Origin: Nostoc paludosum FACHB-159
GTDB taxonomy: Bacteria; Cyanobacteriota; Cyanobacteriia; Cyanobacteriales; Nostocaceae
Direction: 5' to 3'
Assembly (NCBI RefSeq): GCF_014698835.1
Contig: NZ_JACJTU010000002.1
Span: 1-64,000 of the forward strand
Length of the DNA: 64,000 nt
The notes under the pieces were generated by a model. The model was given only the letters and a program-made list of their open reading frames with translations, searched no databases and had not been told where the DNA came from. Shown here in pieces: positions 17,059-27,647 of this stretch. The translations under genes and the position numbers were made by a program. Position 1 is the stretch's first letter; each line of letters opens with the position of its first letter.

Positions 17059-20000
17059 CTATCTACCAATCAAACTAGCAATAGCCTTGACTAACTCGTC
17101 TGGCTCAACGGGTTTGGATATATGCTTTTGAAATCCTGATTCGAGGGCTTTTTGCTGGTTGATTTCTCCTGCATAAGCAGTTAAAGCGATCGCTAAAATC
17201 TGTTTGTTCTGCTCTGCCTGTAATGCTTTAACTTGGCGCATCAGCATGTGGCCGTCTGTTTCTGGCATTCCGATATCACTCACCAGAATATCCGGCTTTG
17301 ACTGTGCCAAAGCTTGTAGTGCTTCCAAAGCAGATGCCGCAGCAGTCACATTTGCTCCAGCCTGTTCGAGGACGAATGTGTGGAATTCACGGGTATCTGT
17401 GTCATCGTCCACAACTAAAATTTGGATGCCCGTAAGAATTTCGGTAGCTGGGGAAACATGGGAGGTAATAATGTCGTTGTCTTGTTTTTTACTTAAATCT
17501 TTTTTGATTAACGGTAGTCTGACTGTGAAAGTGGCTCCTTGCCCTTCCCCTAAACTTTCTACCCAAATGGTTCCTCCATGTAGTTCTACCAAGTGGCGGA
17601 CAATTGCTAAACCTAACCCCAAGCCGCCAAACTTTCGGGTTGTCGTGCTGTCAGCTTGACGGAAATATTCAAACACATGAGGAAGGAATTCCTGAGCGAT
17701 CCCCTTGCCTGTGTCGCTGACAGTAATCTGAGCTTGAGCGTCAACGTGCTGGAGTTGAATCTCAATTTTTCCTCCTTGAGGGGTGAATTTCACGGCATTC
17801 GATAACAAATTCCAGATTACTTGTTGTAAACGGCCGGAATCGCCCAAAACTCGCTCTATAGAAGTATCGAAGGTTTTATGAATTTGAATATTTTTAGCTT
17901 CTGCTGCCAAACGCACTGTCTCCAATGCTGCATCAATCACAAGCACTAGACTAACGGGAAACATATTGAGGTTGAGTTTGCCTTGTAAGATGCGGGAGAC
18001 ATCGAGCAAATCTTCAATGAGCTGAGCTTGTAATTTAGCATTACGCTCAATGGTGGCGATCGCTTTTTTAAGCGCCACTCGGTCAAATTCACGGGTTTGT
18101 AACAAATTCGCCCAACCGAGAATTGGATTTAGGGGCGATCGCAATTCATGGGAAAGCACCGCTAGAAACTCATCCTTGATGCGGTTGGCTCTTTCGGCTT
18201 CGGTTCTGGCAGCTTGCTCAAGTTGCAGCAGGCGATCGCGTTCTGATTCTGCTGCCTTGCGTTCGCTAATATCAATACACGAACCGATGTAGCCTAAAAA
18301 GTCACCTTCGGGAGTAAATCTGGGTACACCGACATCAAAAATCCAGCGGTATTGCCCATCAAAGCGTCTGAGTCGATATTCCATTTGAAACCCTTGACGG
18401 GCATCAAAGGCATTCGCATAAGTATCTAATAAATATTGCAAATCGTTGGGATGCACTCCTTGAGTCCAACCATTGCCCATCTCTTGCTCTATGGTTCGTC
18501 CAGTAAAGTCCAACCACGTTTTGTTAAAATAATTACATAATTTATCGACCCCAGCCATCCAAATTAATGTTGGTGTCGAATCTGCCATTAGCCGAAAGCG
18601 TTCCTCACTCTCACGAAGTGCCTCTTGGGTTTGTTTGCGTAGGCGTAGCTCCGTGTAGACATCACTGACATCCGTAACAAAAATTGATACTCCTTCCTTA
18701 AAGGGATAGATGCGATTCTCAAACCAGCGATTCCATTTAGGATAAAAGTATTCAAAACGAACCACGGTCTGTTCGGCGATCGCCCGATGAACCTGGGTAT
18801 AAAATTCAGTTCCCACCACATCTGGAAACATCTCCCAAATGCTCCTACCCAGCAACTCTTCCTTGGAAAAGCCCACAACTTCTGCTACCCGCTGGTTGAC
18901 AAAGGTGTAGCGCCACTCGCGATCCAATACATAGAACTGGTCTTGGATACCAGCTAACACCGTCTCCAAGTGGGCTTTTGCTACCTCCGCTTCAAACCGT
19001 AGCTCTTGTTCCCGTTGCATTGTCTCCTGTCTCAAACGAGCCATTTTTAAGGCTGCTTCTACCCGTGCTAACAATTCACGGGCTGAGAACGGTTTAATCA
19101 AGTAATCATCAGCTCCAGCTTCTAACCCTTCCACCCGTGCCTCTTCTCCTGCCCGTGCTGACAGCAGAATAATCGGAACTTTTTTTGTCTGCGGATCGGT
19201 TCGTAATGCTTGCAACAATCCAAAGCCATCTAACAAAGGCATCATCACATCCGTCAGTACCAAGTCTGGCAGACGCTCACGAACAGAATTCAAAGCAGCT
19301 AAACCATTGGGCACTGCTTCCACTTCATAGTGCTGGCTTAACAATCGCTTGACATAATCGCGCATATCAGCATTGTCATCAGCTAGAAGAATGCGGGCAG
19401 TTCTAAGCAGAGGGGCAGAGGGGCACAGGGGCAGAGGGGAAATTAGACTCTCCTGCTCCCCTGCTCCCCTGCTCCCCTGCTCAAGAGCCTCTTCGGGTAG
19501 CCAACGCATGGCTTCTTGTATATAAGGTGCTGCACCTAAGGCTGTTGAAGTTAAAGTTCGAGGGGCGCTAATCCTGTCTGGAGGCAAATGAGCATAACCG
19601 GTAGGAATCGACACAGTAAAGCAACTGCCTACTCCTAGAACAGTGCTTACTTGGACAGTTCCACCATGCATTTTCACCAATTCTTGCACCAGTGACAAGC
19701 CAATTCCCGATCCTTCAAAAGTTCGTCCTTGCGCTCCTTTGACGCGGTGAAATCGTTCAAACAGATGCGGGATTTCTGCTGCTGGAATACCAATGCCTGT
19801 GTCTTGCACCGACAATTGTACGAAAGACGACGCGGGGACGGGGAGAGGGGGAGACGCAAAGAGTGTTTGTGATAAATTTCCTACGTCCCCGCGTCCCCGC
19901 GTCCCCGTGTCTTCTTCCCCCACCCACTGCAAATTCACGGCAATTTTTCCTGCCAAGGTGAATTTAAACGCGTTAGACAGCAAGTTAAGAACAATTTTTT

Positions 20001-21453
20001 CCCACATTTGGCGATCGACATACACTGGTGCGGGTAGGGGAGGACAATTAACTGATAACTGCATTCCTGCCCGTTCAATCGCTGAACGAAAAACACTAGC
20101 TAATTCCGCGGTGAACATGGCAAGGTCAGTGGGTTCGTATGAAGCTTGAACCCGTCCGGCTTCGATACGCGAGAAATCTAGCAGGCTATTGACTAGTTTC
20201 AACAAGCGCAGTCCATTACGTTGCACCATTTTTAACTGCTCTTGTTCGTTGGCTGGTAACAAACCGCCACAACTGGCTAGGATGTCTTCTAGTGGCCCCA
20301 ACATTAAAGTTAATGGGGTACGAAACTCGTGGCTGACATTGCTAAAGAAGATAGTTTTGGCGCGATCGATTTCTGCTAAAGCTTCAGCCCGTTTGCGCTC
20401 TTGTTCGTAAGCCTGGGCGTTGGCAATGCTAGCTGCGATTTGAGCTGCAACTAGTTCCATGAATCCTTTATAATTGTCGTCAAACAGCCTGAAGGGGTTT
20501 AAGCCAGCAATTAAGATGGCAGCTTTGCCTGTTTCACCCGATGGTGCAATGGGTATAGCTACTGCTTGATGTGGCGTTGGCGAAGCCTGCCGTAGGCATT
20601 GCTCCCATATACCACAAGGGAAACTACCAAAATCCGCTGCTACAATGTCAACCAGTTTTGTTTGATGGGTTGTCATCACTTCCCCAAAAGGCCAAACTGT
20701 ATCAGAATTGAGAGCAACTGTTTGGGGAACTGCTATGTGGTTTGGCTCAATGCCGCATGTCCTGGCGAGAGAAACTTGTTGTCGATCTGGATCGACCAAA
20801 TAAATCATTGCAAAGGGTAAGTCATAGGGGTTGGTTTCCAGACAACTGGCACTCAGGGTACAGGCTTCATCAAATGTACGTGCATCTGCTGTCCTGGTTG
20901 CTAACTCCCGTAACAGTTTTAACTGACGCTCACTAATAATGCGTTGTGTGTCGTCTGTGTTGGCACAGATAATACCGCCTGTCTGGCCCTCATCATTGGG
21001 AACTGGGCTATAGGAAAAAGTATAATAAGTTTCTTCTGGGTAACCATTACGCTCCATAATCAGCAGTAGCGCTTCGTCGTAAGTACCCTCGTTCTTCAGC
21101 AGCGCTGATTCTGCTCGCGGTCTAATCTGATCCCAAATTTCGCGCCACACATGGGAAGCTGGCTGACCGAGTGCTTGTGGATGTTTGCCACCAATAATAG
21201 CTTTGTAAGGATCGTTGTAAAGATTAATGAGTTCGTCGCCCCACCAGACAAACATCGGTTGACGAGAAGTAAGCATAATTCGCACCGCAGTTTTCAAACT
21301 CTGCGGCCAATGCTGTGTTGGGCCAAGGGAAGTTTGGGACCAGTCAAGTTCTCGCATCCGCGCACCCATTTCACCTCCACCGAGAAGGAAATTATCGTCG
21401 GCGTTGCTTGCTGACGTTGACTCATTTTTCATTGGTTCTTCTCGATTAGTCAT
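17059..21453 (-). CDS. Double hybrid histidine kinase (PAS-GAF-HK-REC-PAS-PAS-HK-REC)
   Basis: 1464 residues containing two complete phosphorelay kinases. Order: PAS-like sensor (about 35-165), GAF (about 180-350), HisKA with His375 (SNVSHEFRTP), HATPase with N box LLSNAFKF and DTGIGIP, receiver with Asp735 (LVLTDVMMP), PAS (about 840-930), PAS (about 950-1065), HisKA with His1102 (AVLSHELRSP), HATPase (IWNLLSNAVKF, SDTGKGI) and receiver with Asp1393 (LVSDIGMP). Both modules keep their catalytic residues. No membrane segment is seen, so it is probably cytoplasmic. Two stretches are encoded by repeat arrays read in frame: residues about 513-540 inside the first HATPase and about 656-685 before the first receiver. 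An XRE-type gene lies upstream on the same strand. The input signal is unknown. Confidence 0.9.
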   Translation of the reverse strand: MTNREEPMKNESTSASNADDNFLLGGGEMGARMRELDWSQTSLGPTQHWPQSLKTAVRIMLTSRQPMFVWWGDELINLYNDPYKAIIGGKHPQALGQPASHVWREIWDQIRPRAESALLKNEGTYDEALLLIMERNGYPEETYYTFSYSPVPNDEGQTGGIICANTDDTQRIISERQLKLLRELATRTADARTFDEACTLSASCLETNPYDLPFAMIYLVDPDRQQVSLARTCGIEPNHIAVPQTVALNSDTVWPFGEVMTTHQTKLVDIVAADFGSFPCGIWEQCLRQASPTPHQAVAIPIAPSGETGKAAILIAGLNPFRLFDDNYKGFMELVAAQIAASIANAQAYEQERKRAEALAEIDRAKTIFFSNVSHEFRTPLTLMLGPLEDILASCGGLLPANEQEQLKMVQRNGLRLLKLVNSLLDFSRIEAGRVQASYEPTDLAMFTAELASVFRSAIERAGMQLSVNCPPLPAPVYVDRQMWEKIVLNLLSNAFKFTLAGKIAVNLQWVGEEDTGTRGRGDVGNLSQTLFASPPLPVPASSFVQLSVQDTGIGIPAAEIPHLFERFHRVKGAQGRTFEGSGIGLSLVQELVKMHGGTVQVSTVLGVGSCFTVSIPTGYAHLPPDRISAPRTLTSTALGAAPYIQEAMRWLPEEALEQGSRGAGEQESLISPLPLCPSAPLLRTARILLADDNADMRDYVKRLLSQHYEVEAVPNGLAALNSVRERLPDLVLTDVMMPLLDGFGLLQALRTDPQTKKVPIILLSARAGEEARVEGLEAGADDYLIKPFSARELLARVEAALKMARLRQETMQREQELRFEAEVAKAHLETVLAGIQDQFYVLDREWRYTFVNQRVAEVVGFSKEELLGRSIWEMFPDVVGTEFYTQVHRAIAEQTVVRFEYFYPKWNRWFENRIYPFKEGVSIFVTDVSDVYTELRLRKQTQEALRESEERFRLMADSTPTLIWMAGVDKLCNYFNKTWLDFTGRTIEQEMGNGWTQGVHPNDLQYLLDTYANAFDARQGFQMEYRLRRFDGQYRWIFDVGVPRFTPEGDFLGYIGSCIDISERKAAESERDRLLQLEQAARTEAERANRIKDEFLAVLSHELRSPLNPILGWANLLQTREFDRVALKKAIATIERNAKLQAQLIEDLLDVSRILQGKLNLNMFPVSLVLVIDAALETVRLAAEAKNIQIHKTFDTSIERVLGDSGRLQQVIWNLLSNAVKFTPQGGKIEIQLQHVDAQAQITVSDTGKGIAQEFLPHVFEYFRQADSTTTRKFGGLGLGLAIVRHLVELHGGTIWVESLGEGQGATFTVRLPLIKKDLSKKQDNDIITSHVSPATEILTGIQILVVDDDTDTREFHTFVLEQAGANVTAAASALEALQALAQSKPDILVSDIGMPETDGHMLMRQVKALQAEQNKQILAIALTAYAGEINQQKALESGFQKHISKPVEPDELVKAIASLIGR
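19404..19488. repeat. In-frame heptamer array in the kinase gene (site 1)
   Basis: GGGGCAGA units (about 19409-19438) are followed by CTCCCCTG units (about 19450-19480), an arm/counter-arm arrangement. It is translated as part of the linker before the first receiver. Confidence 0.7.
19828..19917. repeat. In-frame repeat array in the kinase gene (site 2)
   Basis: GCGGGGAC-type units (about 19830-19850) and the inverted CGTCCCCG units (about 19883-19911) bracket a non-repetitive spacer. The array is translated inside the first HATPase domain, between a beta strand and the DTGIG motif. Confidence 0.65.
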
Positions 21454-21568
21454 GGGTCAGGTAGAAAGCTACAGTTGTGGTCATGTACCGATTAAAATCC
21501 TTTTCTGGTATGGCCAAAATAGTGTTGAGTGGGTATTGTGACTCCAAACTCAGCACCATAAAACAAGC

Positions 21569-21802
21569 TTACTCTTCTTCTCCAAAGTATGTTGTTTCGA
21601 GAATTTTACCTCGATCGCCCAACTCATTAAGCAAAATACTAATACGCTCCATTGCCAAAGAAGAAGGTGCTGCGCGTCTATTTTGCCAACGCTTGATTGT
21701 TGTAAACGCGACATTCAACTCGGCGGCAAATCTTGATTGAGAAAGATTCAATTCTTGCCGCAGGTCACGAACTAGCTTACTAATTTTGGATTGTTTTGCC
21801 AC
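21569..21802 (-). CDS. Small XRE-type helix-turn-helix protein
   Basis: 77 residues, nearly all one HTH domain: LVRDLRQELNLSQSRFAAEL, then NVAFTTIKRWQNRRAAPSSL. The layout is that of Cro/CI or antitoxin-like DNA-binding proteins. It lies 115 bp upstream of the large kinase gene on the same strand, so the two may be co-transcribed or functionally linked. No toxin gene is adjacent. It may act as a local regulator. Confidence 0.75.
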   Translation of the reverse strand: MAKQSKISKLVRDLRQELNLSQSRFAAELNVAFTTIKRWQNRRAAPSSLAMERISILLNELGDRGKILETTYFGEEE

Positions 21803-22505
21803 AAGTAGGCTTTTACTGTGAAGCAGATAAATGAAAGTTATAATGCTCTATATATCTAATGTTTACGTTAGAGCGCTATTTGGCGTCAATTATTCTTGAG
21901 ACAGAGATTATAATTCCAGTAGCTTTTCCATTAGTTAGAATAGACGAACTGATGTAGTGCGATCGCTGCCCAAAAATTCGATGACAAAACTCATCAAAAC
22001 CCATAAACGCCATATTTTGTCAATTCTCCGACCCCAAATTGCCAAGGTAAACAAGCTTGATTTTTGACTTTGAGATTTAGCTTGTGTACTTCACTATCCT
22101 TGAAATCTATTGTCAATCACTACGTGTATTGATAAATTTATTTAGATAATCTACGATTAGTTTATTTTATGGTTTTAACAATCAATAATATTTGATTATA
22201 TTTGAAAGCTTGTTTATTCTATAAGTACTAAAGATTTCTAATTAAAATTACTCCAAAATCATTAATTCCCTTAATTTAACCTTAAAAATCATCAGTTTTT
22301 ATAAAATAGCAAAAACTTTTACTAATCAAAATGAAACTAATGTATTAGTTAAAATCAAGAGAGCCAATTAATGCTAAATTACCGACATAAAATTTATGAA
22401 ATAGGCGCAATTTCAAAAATTATTTTTGAGAAAGTCAATAAACAAACAATTTCAACCTTTATAGCAATTATTACTCCAGCTTTGTCTAGAAATTTACTAA
22501 CTGTA
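21803..22505. other. Long AT-rich non-coding region with a dispersed repeat
   Basis: About 700 bp without a convincing gene. The segment 22052-22114 recurs with about 80 percent identity (by eye) at 46401-46463. The rest is AT-rich. An open frame from 22371 is only the upstream extension of the next gene. Confidence 0.45.
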
Positions 22506-22808
22506 ATGAACATCAAATTTTTACAAATTACTGTAGTGTTATTAGTATTTTTGTTCAACTTAGCAGTTGCTTCTCCCACCTGGGCAAAAACAGCACCTTC
22601 TTTAACTAGCAATCCTGACTACTTTGAAGTAGGTCAAAAAGTTATTTGGCTTTACAAGGCTCGTGGTGATTCTGCTGATATTCAGAGAATTCCCGCAGAA
22701 GTGGTCAAATTAGGTTCCAAGGAAGTGCAAATTAAGGTACACAAAAATAAAAACGAATTTGTGAATCGTTGGGTAAATCCAAACAAGCTGGAAAATTTTC
22801 ACGAATAG
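22506..22808 (+). CDS. Small exported protein, unknown function
   Basis: 100 residues from ATG 22506. An upstream start at 22371 is open but would put 45 residues before a clear Sec signal peptide, so I prefer the internal start: MNIKFLQITVVLLVFLFNLA, with cleavage after TWA. The mature part (about 72 residues) has a small SH3- or Tudor-like pattern (FEVGQKVIWLYKARG, VPAEVVKLG-like strand, VQIKVHK). It is probably periplasmic. No family name can be given. Confidence 0.65.
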   Translation: MNIKFLQITVVLLVFLFNLAVASPTWAKTAPSLTSNPDYFEVGQKVIWLYKARGDSADIQRIPAEVVKLGSKEVQIKVHKNKNEFVNRWVNPNKLENFHE

Positions 22809-22910
22809 AGATACAGCATTTTTCAGGTAAATGAAGTGTACACCGTAGCCTCCCAGGAGAGGGAAACAGGGTGTGTGAGGTCTGTCGAATTCACGTTAAA
22901 GATGTATGGG

Positions 22911-22980
22911 TAGAGGCGTACACCTCTACACTTTTACAGCGGATTCATTTGTTGCAAAGATTTTTGCAAATGGTATTGTA
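22911..22980. repeat. Partial copy of the dispersed palindrome element
   Basis: GTAGAGG/CCTCTAC (22910-22929) is followed by TTGCAAAGATTTTTGCAAAT. The same order (GTAGGGGCGTACA palindrome, then TTGCAAAGATTTTT and AAATGGTAT) occurs in the complete copy at 59231-59333. The left terminal repeat is not seen here. Confidence 0.5.
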
Positions 22981-23059
22981 ACCAAGGCTATTACCCATGA
23001 CCACAGGATAAGGCTCGGCGAATCGCTACTTATCGCCGCAGCCAGTTGAGAAACAACAC

Positions 23060-24643
23060 CTAGCGACTTTGAACTATGGACTGTTGACTAGAATTTTCTA
23101 AGTCTGGAAGTTCTAGTTTGCTCGGTTTGGAGTTTTTCACCCAAGCAAGACACAGTTCGCGGAAATGGTCGCCCCGCACCTCAAAATTCGGGTACTGGTC
23201 GAAACTCGCGCAAGCAGGAGATAGCAACACTACAGGTGCTTGATATTGCTTGGCTAATTCCGCTGACCTGGGAATTGCCTTTTCCATAGTTTCCACAATT
23301 TCGTAAGTATAATATCCTACTTCTTGCAGCCGTTGGGCAAAGGCGGGTGCAGCAGAGCCAATCAATAACACAGCAGCAGCTTTGCTTTGGATTTGTGCTA
23401 GCCAAGCAGTATCATCGCCTGCTTTTGCTTCTCCACCGGCAATTAAAATCGCTGGGCTGTTTACCGATGCCAAGCCAACTTCCGCAGCATCGTAGTTTGT
23501 GGCCTTGCTATCGTTAATAAAATCAATACCTTCCCAAGTGCAGATATGCTCTAAACGATGAGCAACACCAGGAAATTCACTAATTGCACGAGCGATCGCA
23601 TCTTTATTAATTCCCGCTAACCGCGCCGTCGCTACCGCCATCAAGAGATTTTGCTGGTTATGTTCTCCCACCATCCGCAAAGCAGATACTTTCACAATCC
23701 GTTCTGGTGCAGAGGTAGCAGTTAACTTTTCCACAACCCAGCCATCTTCAATATAAAAGCCTTTTTCGCTAATCAGGAAATCTTTTCCTTTGACACTCGT
23801 CCAATAAGCATTCGGCCAAGCACTCAAACCCAGCTTGCTCAAGTAAGCATCATCGCCATTGAACACTTGTAACTCAGACTGCTGTAATAACTTAGCTTTG
23901 ATGTTGTAGTAATTTTCTAAAGTTTTATGCCGCGCCAAATGGTCTGGTGTAAAAGTCGTCCAAACACCGATGCGAGGTGCAAGGGACGTTGATGATTCTA
24001 TTTGATAGCTGCTAATTTCGGCAATTATCCAATCGAGTGAGGAGTTAGGAGTTAGGAATGAGGAGTTATCAAATCTTTCCCCCGCTTCCCCTGCTTCCCC
24101 TGCTTCCCCTGCTCCCCCTGCTCCCCCTGCTCCCCCTGCTTCCCCTGCTCCCCCTCGCTTCCAAGACAGAGCGACTTCACAAGCAGCGTAGCCAATATTA
24201 CCGCAGGCGGGTGCGTTTAAGCCTGCTGCTTGGAAAATGGCGGCAATTAAAGATGTAGTGGTGGTTTTGCCGTTAGTGCCAGTAATTCCTACCCAAGGTA
24301 AAGGTTGCAAATGCCGCCAAGCGAGTTCGATTTCGCCGATGGTTTCAATCCCTAGTTGCCGTGCCTTATTTAATACAGGAACATCCCAAGGCACGCCAGG
24401 ACTAACGACTATTAATTCTGGTAAATTAGCACCATTCAAGTCTGGGGATTGACCTAGTTTAATGGTTATTTGTTCGGCAGCAAGTTCTTGTTGTTGTTGG
24501 AGAAGGGTCTCGGAGGTGTTGCGTTCAGCTAAGCTCTCGGCACTAGCGGAATCAATCAGTTCCACCTCCCAACCTTCCCGTTTCAACAATCTCGCCGCAG
24601 CAACACCGGACTTTCCAAATCCAATTACAGTAGCTCTGGACAT
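23060..24643 (-). CDS. murD: UDP-N-acetylmuramoyl-L-alanine:D-glutamate ligase MurD
   Basis: Adds D-Glu to UDP-MurNAc-L-Ala in peptidoglycan synthesis. A Rossmann-like N-terminus ([19 protein letters not shown]), the ATP loop [15 protein letters not shown] near residue 120, the central-domain Lys region and the C-terminal NDSKATN motif are all present. I place the start at ATG 24643 (MSRATVIGF); an ATG at 24673 adds ten unlikely residues. An insertion of about 40 residues around 165-205 ([20 protein letters not shown] onward) comes from a repeat array. It sits before the conserved [12 protein letters not shown] and is absent from ordinary MurD. glyS lies 83 bp upstream on the same strand. Confidence 0.92.
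   Translation of the reverse strand: MSRATVIGFGKSGVAAARLLKREGWEVELIDSASAESLAERNTSETLLQQQQELAAEQITIKLGQSPDLNGANLPELIVVSPGVPWDVPVLNKARQLGIETIGEIELAWRHLQPLPWVGITGTNGKTTTTSLIAAIFQAAGLNAPACGNIGYAACEVALSWKRGGAGEAGGAGGAGGAGEAGEAGEAGERFDNSSFLTPNSSLDWIIAEISSYQIESSTSLAPRIGVWTTFTPDHLARHKTLENYYNIKAKLLQQSELQVFNGDDAYLSKLGLSAWPNAYWTSVKGKDFLISEKGFYIEDGWVVEKLTATSAPERIVKVSALRMVGEHNQQNLLMAVATARLAGINKDAIARAISEFPGVAHRLEHICTWEGIDFINDSKATNYDAAEVGLASVNSPAILIAGGEAKAGDDTAWLAQIQSKAAAVLLIGSAAPAFAQRLQEVGYYTYEIVETMEKAIPRSAELAKQYQAPVVLLSPACASFDQYPNFEVRGDHFRELCLAWVKNSKPSKLELPDLENSSQQSIVQSR
24038..24165. repeat. In-frame repeat arrays inside murD
   Basis: A GAGTTAG/GAGGAGT array (about 24038-24068) is followed by nine or ten CCCCTGCT-type units (about 24085-24152). 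On the coding strand these give the Gly/Ala/Glu-rich run and the LTPNSSL segment in MurD. Confidence 0.75.
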
Positions 24644-24726
24644 AGATTGCAGCAGAGATCCCTGGTTAAGCACTCCTTATACTAACGTTTATTGGCAAAA
24701 ATTACACAACTTTTTGTTGACCTACG

Positions 24727-26880
24727 CTACAGATTTTTGACAATTGCTCCGAAATCAGCTAAAACACGGGCATGATTGCGAACTAATCCCAATAGATGTA
24801 ATCGATTACGCTTAATTTCTGGATCGGAGTCCATTACTAAAACGCTATCCGGCCCGTCAAAGAAGTTACTAACTGTGGGAGCAATTTTTGTTAGGGCTGC
24901 TACTAACAGTTGATAATTTCTAGTTTCTTGTGCTGCTTGAGTTTCTGGCACTAAATCAACTAAGGCATTATACAAAACCACTTCGGAAGGTTTTTGGAAT
25001 AGTTCTTCACGGATTAAGCTTGTGGGTTCTAGCTGTTTTGTATCCAAATCGCCTTGGGCGGCTAGGCGTGTGGAACGGTTAACGGTTTCATAAATGGTAT
25101 CTAAGATGCCGTCGTTACGAATTTGTTGCAGATATAAGGCGCGATCGCGTACATCTAACAAATCTTTTAATGCCCGCTCTGTATATTCTGGATCGTTTTC
25201 TCCCAAAACTGCATTCACTAAGTCGTAATCAATCTGTTTTTCTTCTTGCAATAAAGTGCGAATGCGCTGTAAGAAAAATTCTTGTAATGCTGCTGTTAAT
25301 GATGCCAGATCTTTCTGATATTTTGCTGCAAAATCTGTGGAGATTTGCAACAGTAATTCATATAATCTTATTGGTAAATTAGCAAACCAAGCAATTTTTA
25401 CTACTGCATTGGCAGCACGACGCAAAGCAAAAGGATCGGAAGAACCCGAAGGAATTAAACCTAAACCGAAGATACTCACCAAAGTATCTAATCTATCTGC
25501 TAAACCGACAATTTGACCTGTGAGTGTTTCGGGTAAATTGTCACCTGCTCCCGTTGGCAAGTAATGTTGAAAAATTGCCTTTGCTACTTCGCTATCTTCA
25601 CCACTTGCTAGGGCATATTTTTCTCCCATAATGCCTTGCAATTCTGGAAACTCATAGACCATTTGAGTAACCAAATCTGCTTTACATAATAAAGCCGCAC
25701 GGTGGATTTTTTGGCTTTGCTCTGCTGTTAAATCTAATTGCTTAGTTATTTGCTCGGCAATCTTAACTACTCTATCTACCTTGAGACGCAAAGACCCTAA
25801 TTCTTCTTGAAAAGTGACTGTTTCTAACTTGGGTAAAAAGCTTTCTAAAGGTTTGGTTAAATCGGCTTCGTAGAAAAATCTACCATCAGCTAATCTGGCA
25901 CGAATTACCCGTTCGTTCCCCACGGCAACAATATCTGATTTTTGAGGGTCGGCGTTAGAAATAGTAATAAAATTCGGCAATAATTCTTGCTGAAGACTAC
26001 CTGATTTGAATACAGGAAAGTAACGCTGGTGAGTTACCATAACTTCAGTGATGACTTCAGTCGGCAATTCCAAAAATTCTGGTTCAAATTTACCAACAAC
26101 AGCCGAAGGATATTCAACCAGGTTGATTACTTCTTCTAACAAATCGGGGTAAATTACTGTATCGCCACCTAAATTTTCTGCTACCTTATTTACTTGCTGT
26201 TTGATAACATTTGCTCGTTCTTCTGGGTCAACGGTAACGTAGGCTTCTTTGAGAGTGGTAACATAATCTGTAGCCTGGGTAATTGTCACAGGTTGAGGAT
26301 GTAAGACGCGATGACCTTGGGTCAGGCGATCGCTCTGAATCGTTTTAGAACCATTCACTAACTCTAAAGGCAGCACCTTATCATCTAACAAAGCCACAAG
26401 CCAACGAATCGGTCGAGAAAATCTCGCATCTCCATCACCCCAACGCATCAACCGCTTACCTTCCAAGCCCCAAATCCATTGGGGAACAAGCTCTGTCAAA
26501 ATTTCCGCCACAGGACGACCAGAAATTTTTCTTTGCACAAACACAAAATCCCCTTTATCAGTCGGGCGAACAGACAGCGCATCTACTTCCACGCCCTGTT
26601 TTTTAGCAAAGCCCACTGCTGCTGGTGTCGGTTGACCATCTTTAAAGGCGGCACCAGCAGGAGGCCCTTTAATTTCTTCTTCTCTGTCTGGTTGCTGGAA
26701 CGGTAGACCTTTAATCAATACCGCCAAACGCCGGGGAGTCCCGTATACCTCAACGCTTTCATTCTTGAGGCTGTTTGCTTCCAAACTTCGAGGAATGCGC
26801 TCTTGCCATTGCAGCAGAGCACCACTGAGAAAGTTTGCAGGTAGTTCTTCTGTACCAATTTCTAATAAAAAAGCAGGCAT
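24727..26880 (-). CDS. glyS: Glycyl-tRNA synthetase beta subunit
   Basis: 717 residues, the usual length of the beta chain of the alpha2-beta2 bacterial glycyl-tRNA synthetase. The N-terminal signature [19 protein letters not shown], central [18 protein letters not shown] and [12 protein letters not shown], and a C-terminal anticodon-binding region ([11 protein letters not shown] onward) are all typical. The alpha subunit gene (glyQ) is not in this window, as is common in cyanobacteria. The start at 26880 gives the canonical N-terminus. It is essential for translation. Confidence 0.95.
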   Translation of the reverse strand: MPAFLLEIGTEELPANFLSGALLQWQERIPRSLEANSLKNESVEVYGTPRRLAVLIKGLPFQQPDREEEIKGPPAGAAFKDGQPTPAAVGFAKKQGVEVDALSVRPTDKGDFVFVQRKISGRPVAEILTELVPQWIWGLEGKRLMRWGDGDARFSRPIRWLVALLDDKVLPLELVNGSKTIQSDRLTQGHRVLHPQPVTITQATDYVTTLKEAYVTVDPEERANVIKQQVNKVAENLGGDTVIYPDLLEEVINLVEYPSAVVGKFEPEFLELPTEVITEVMVTHQRYFPVFKSGSLQQELLPNFITISNADPQKSDIVAVGNERVIRARLADGRFFYEADLTKPLESFLPKLETVTFQEELGSLRLKVDRVVKIAEQITKQLDLTAEQSQKIHRAALLCKADLVTQMVYEFPELQGIMGEKYALASGEDSEVAKAIFQHYLPTGAGDNLPETLTGQIVGLADRLDTLVSIFGLGLIPSGSSDPFALRRAANAVVKIAWFANLPIRLYELLLQISTDFAAKYQKDLASLTAALQEFFLQRIRTLLQEEKQIDYDLVNAVLGENDPEYTERALKDLLDVRDRALYLQQIRNDGILDTIYETVNRSTRLAAQGDLDTKQLEPTSLIREELFQKPSEVVLYNALVDLVPETQAAQETRNYQLLVAALTKIAPTVSNFFDGPDSVLVMDSDPEIKRNRLHLLGLVRNHARVLADFGAIVKNL

Positions 26881-27647
26881 AGGTCACTGTTTTAAACTTT
26901 GCGTAGCTCAACTTTATGAGTTGATTCCAACAGTTTACCTTGCCGCAATGCTGCCGTATGGGCTGTAAAACACTTTAAATGAAAAAGAGGGGGAAAGGGA
27001 AAAGGGGAAAGGGGAAAGGAACCAGCAATTTCAAAACAGGGGTTTCATAGGCATGGAGTCGGCAATTTTTATCGCACTATGTATCTCCTCAATCTTCTTT
27101 TTTGTTCTCCATATTTAAAAACAGGGGCTTTATACCTTGTGGGCAAAAGTGTTTTCTTCTTCCCTTACCCCTTACCCTTTCCCCTTCTTGGTAAAGTAAT
27201 TCGGCAAAATTCCTCATCCATCTTACACGGTGGTGTAGTTCACAATACTTCATGTGCCACTTTACAAGCCGGAATGCGGGTTTCATGCACGAGATTAAAT
27301 ATAATGCTACAATCCCCTATGAGTAAATTTAACAATTAAATTCCCATTTTAATTAGTTAAAAGTAATCAGCCATATGGTGAAATTAAATTCAGCGAACAG
27401 TTAACACTAGTAGCTAATAACTGCACAGTAGAAAGGCTCAATCCAAGCAAAAAAACTGATAATTGATAACTAATAACTGTTAAAATCCACATAGAAAATT
27501 TACTAATACGATTGATTGCAGTTTTGATTTAAAAAATTCATAACCTGTTCACAACCTAAATTAAATAATACAAAGTAGCAGCCCCTACTGTAGTTATCAA
27601 TCAATTCGCTCATCTGTGGCTGTTGTCACCAACTTTACAAATAGCTC
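26881..27647. other. Non-coding region with polypurine and polypyrimidine arrays
   Basis: About 765 bp between divergent genes. GGGGAAA units (about 26988-27018) are mirrored by CCCTTACCCTTTCCCC (about 27165-27187). The open frames across it look spurious. The promoter of the glycosyltransferase gene should lie in its right part. Confidence 0.45.

Noticed and set aside
21569..21802. Antitoxin of a toxin-antitoxin pair (XRE gene)
   Set aside because: No toxin-like gene lies on either side; the neighbour on the same strand is the large kinase.
22371..22505. Upstream start for the small exported protein
   Set aside because: It would bury the signal peptide 45 residues inside the protein.
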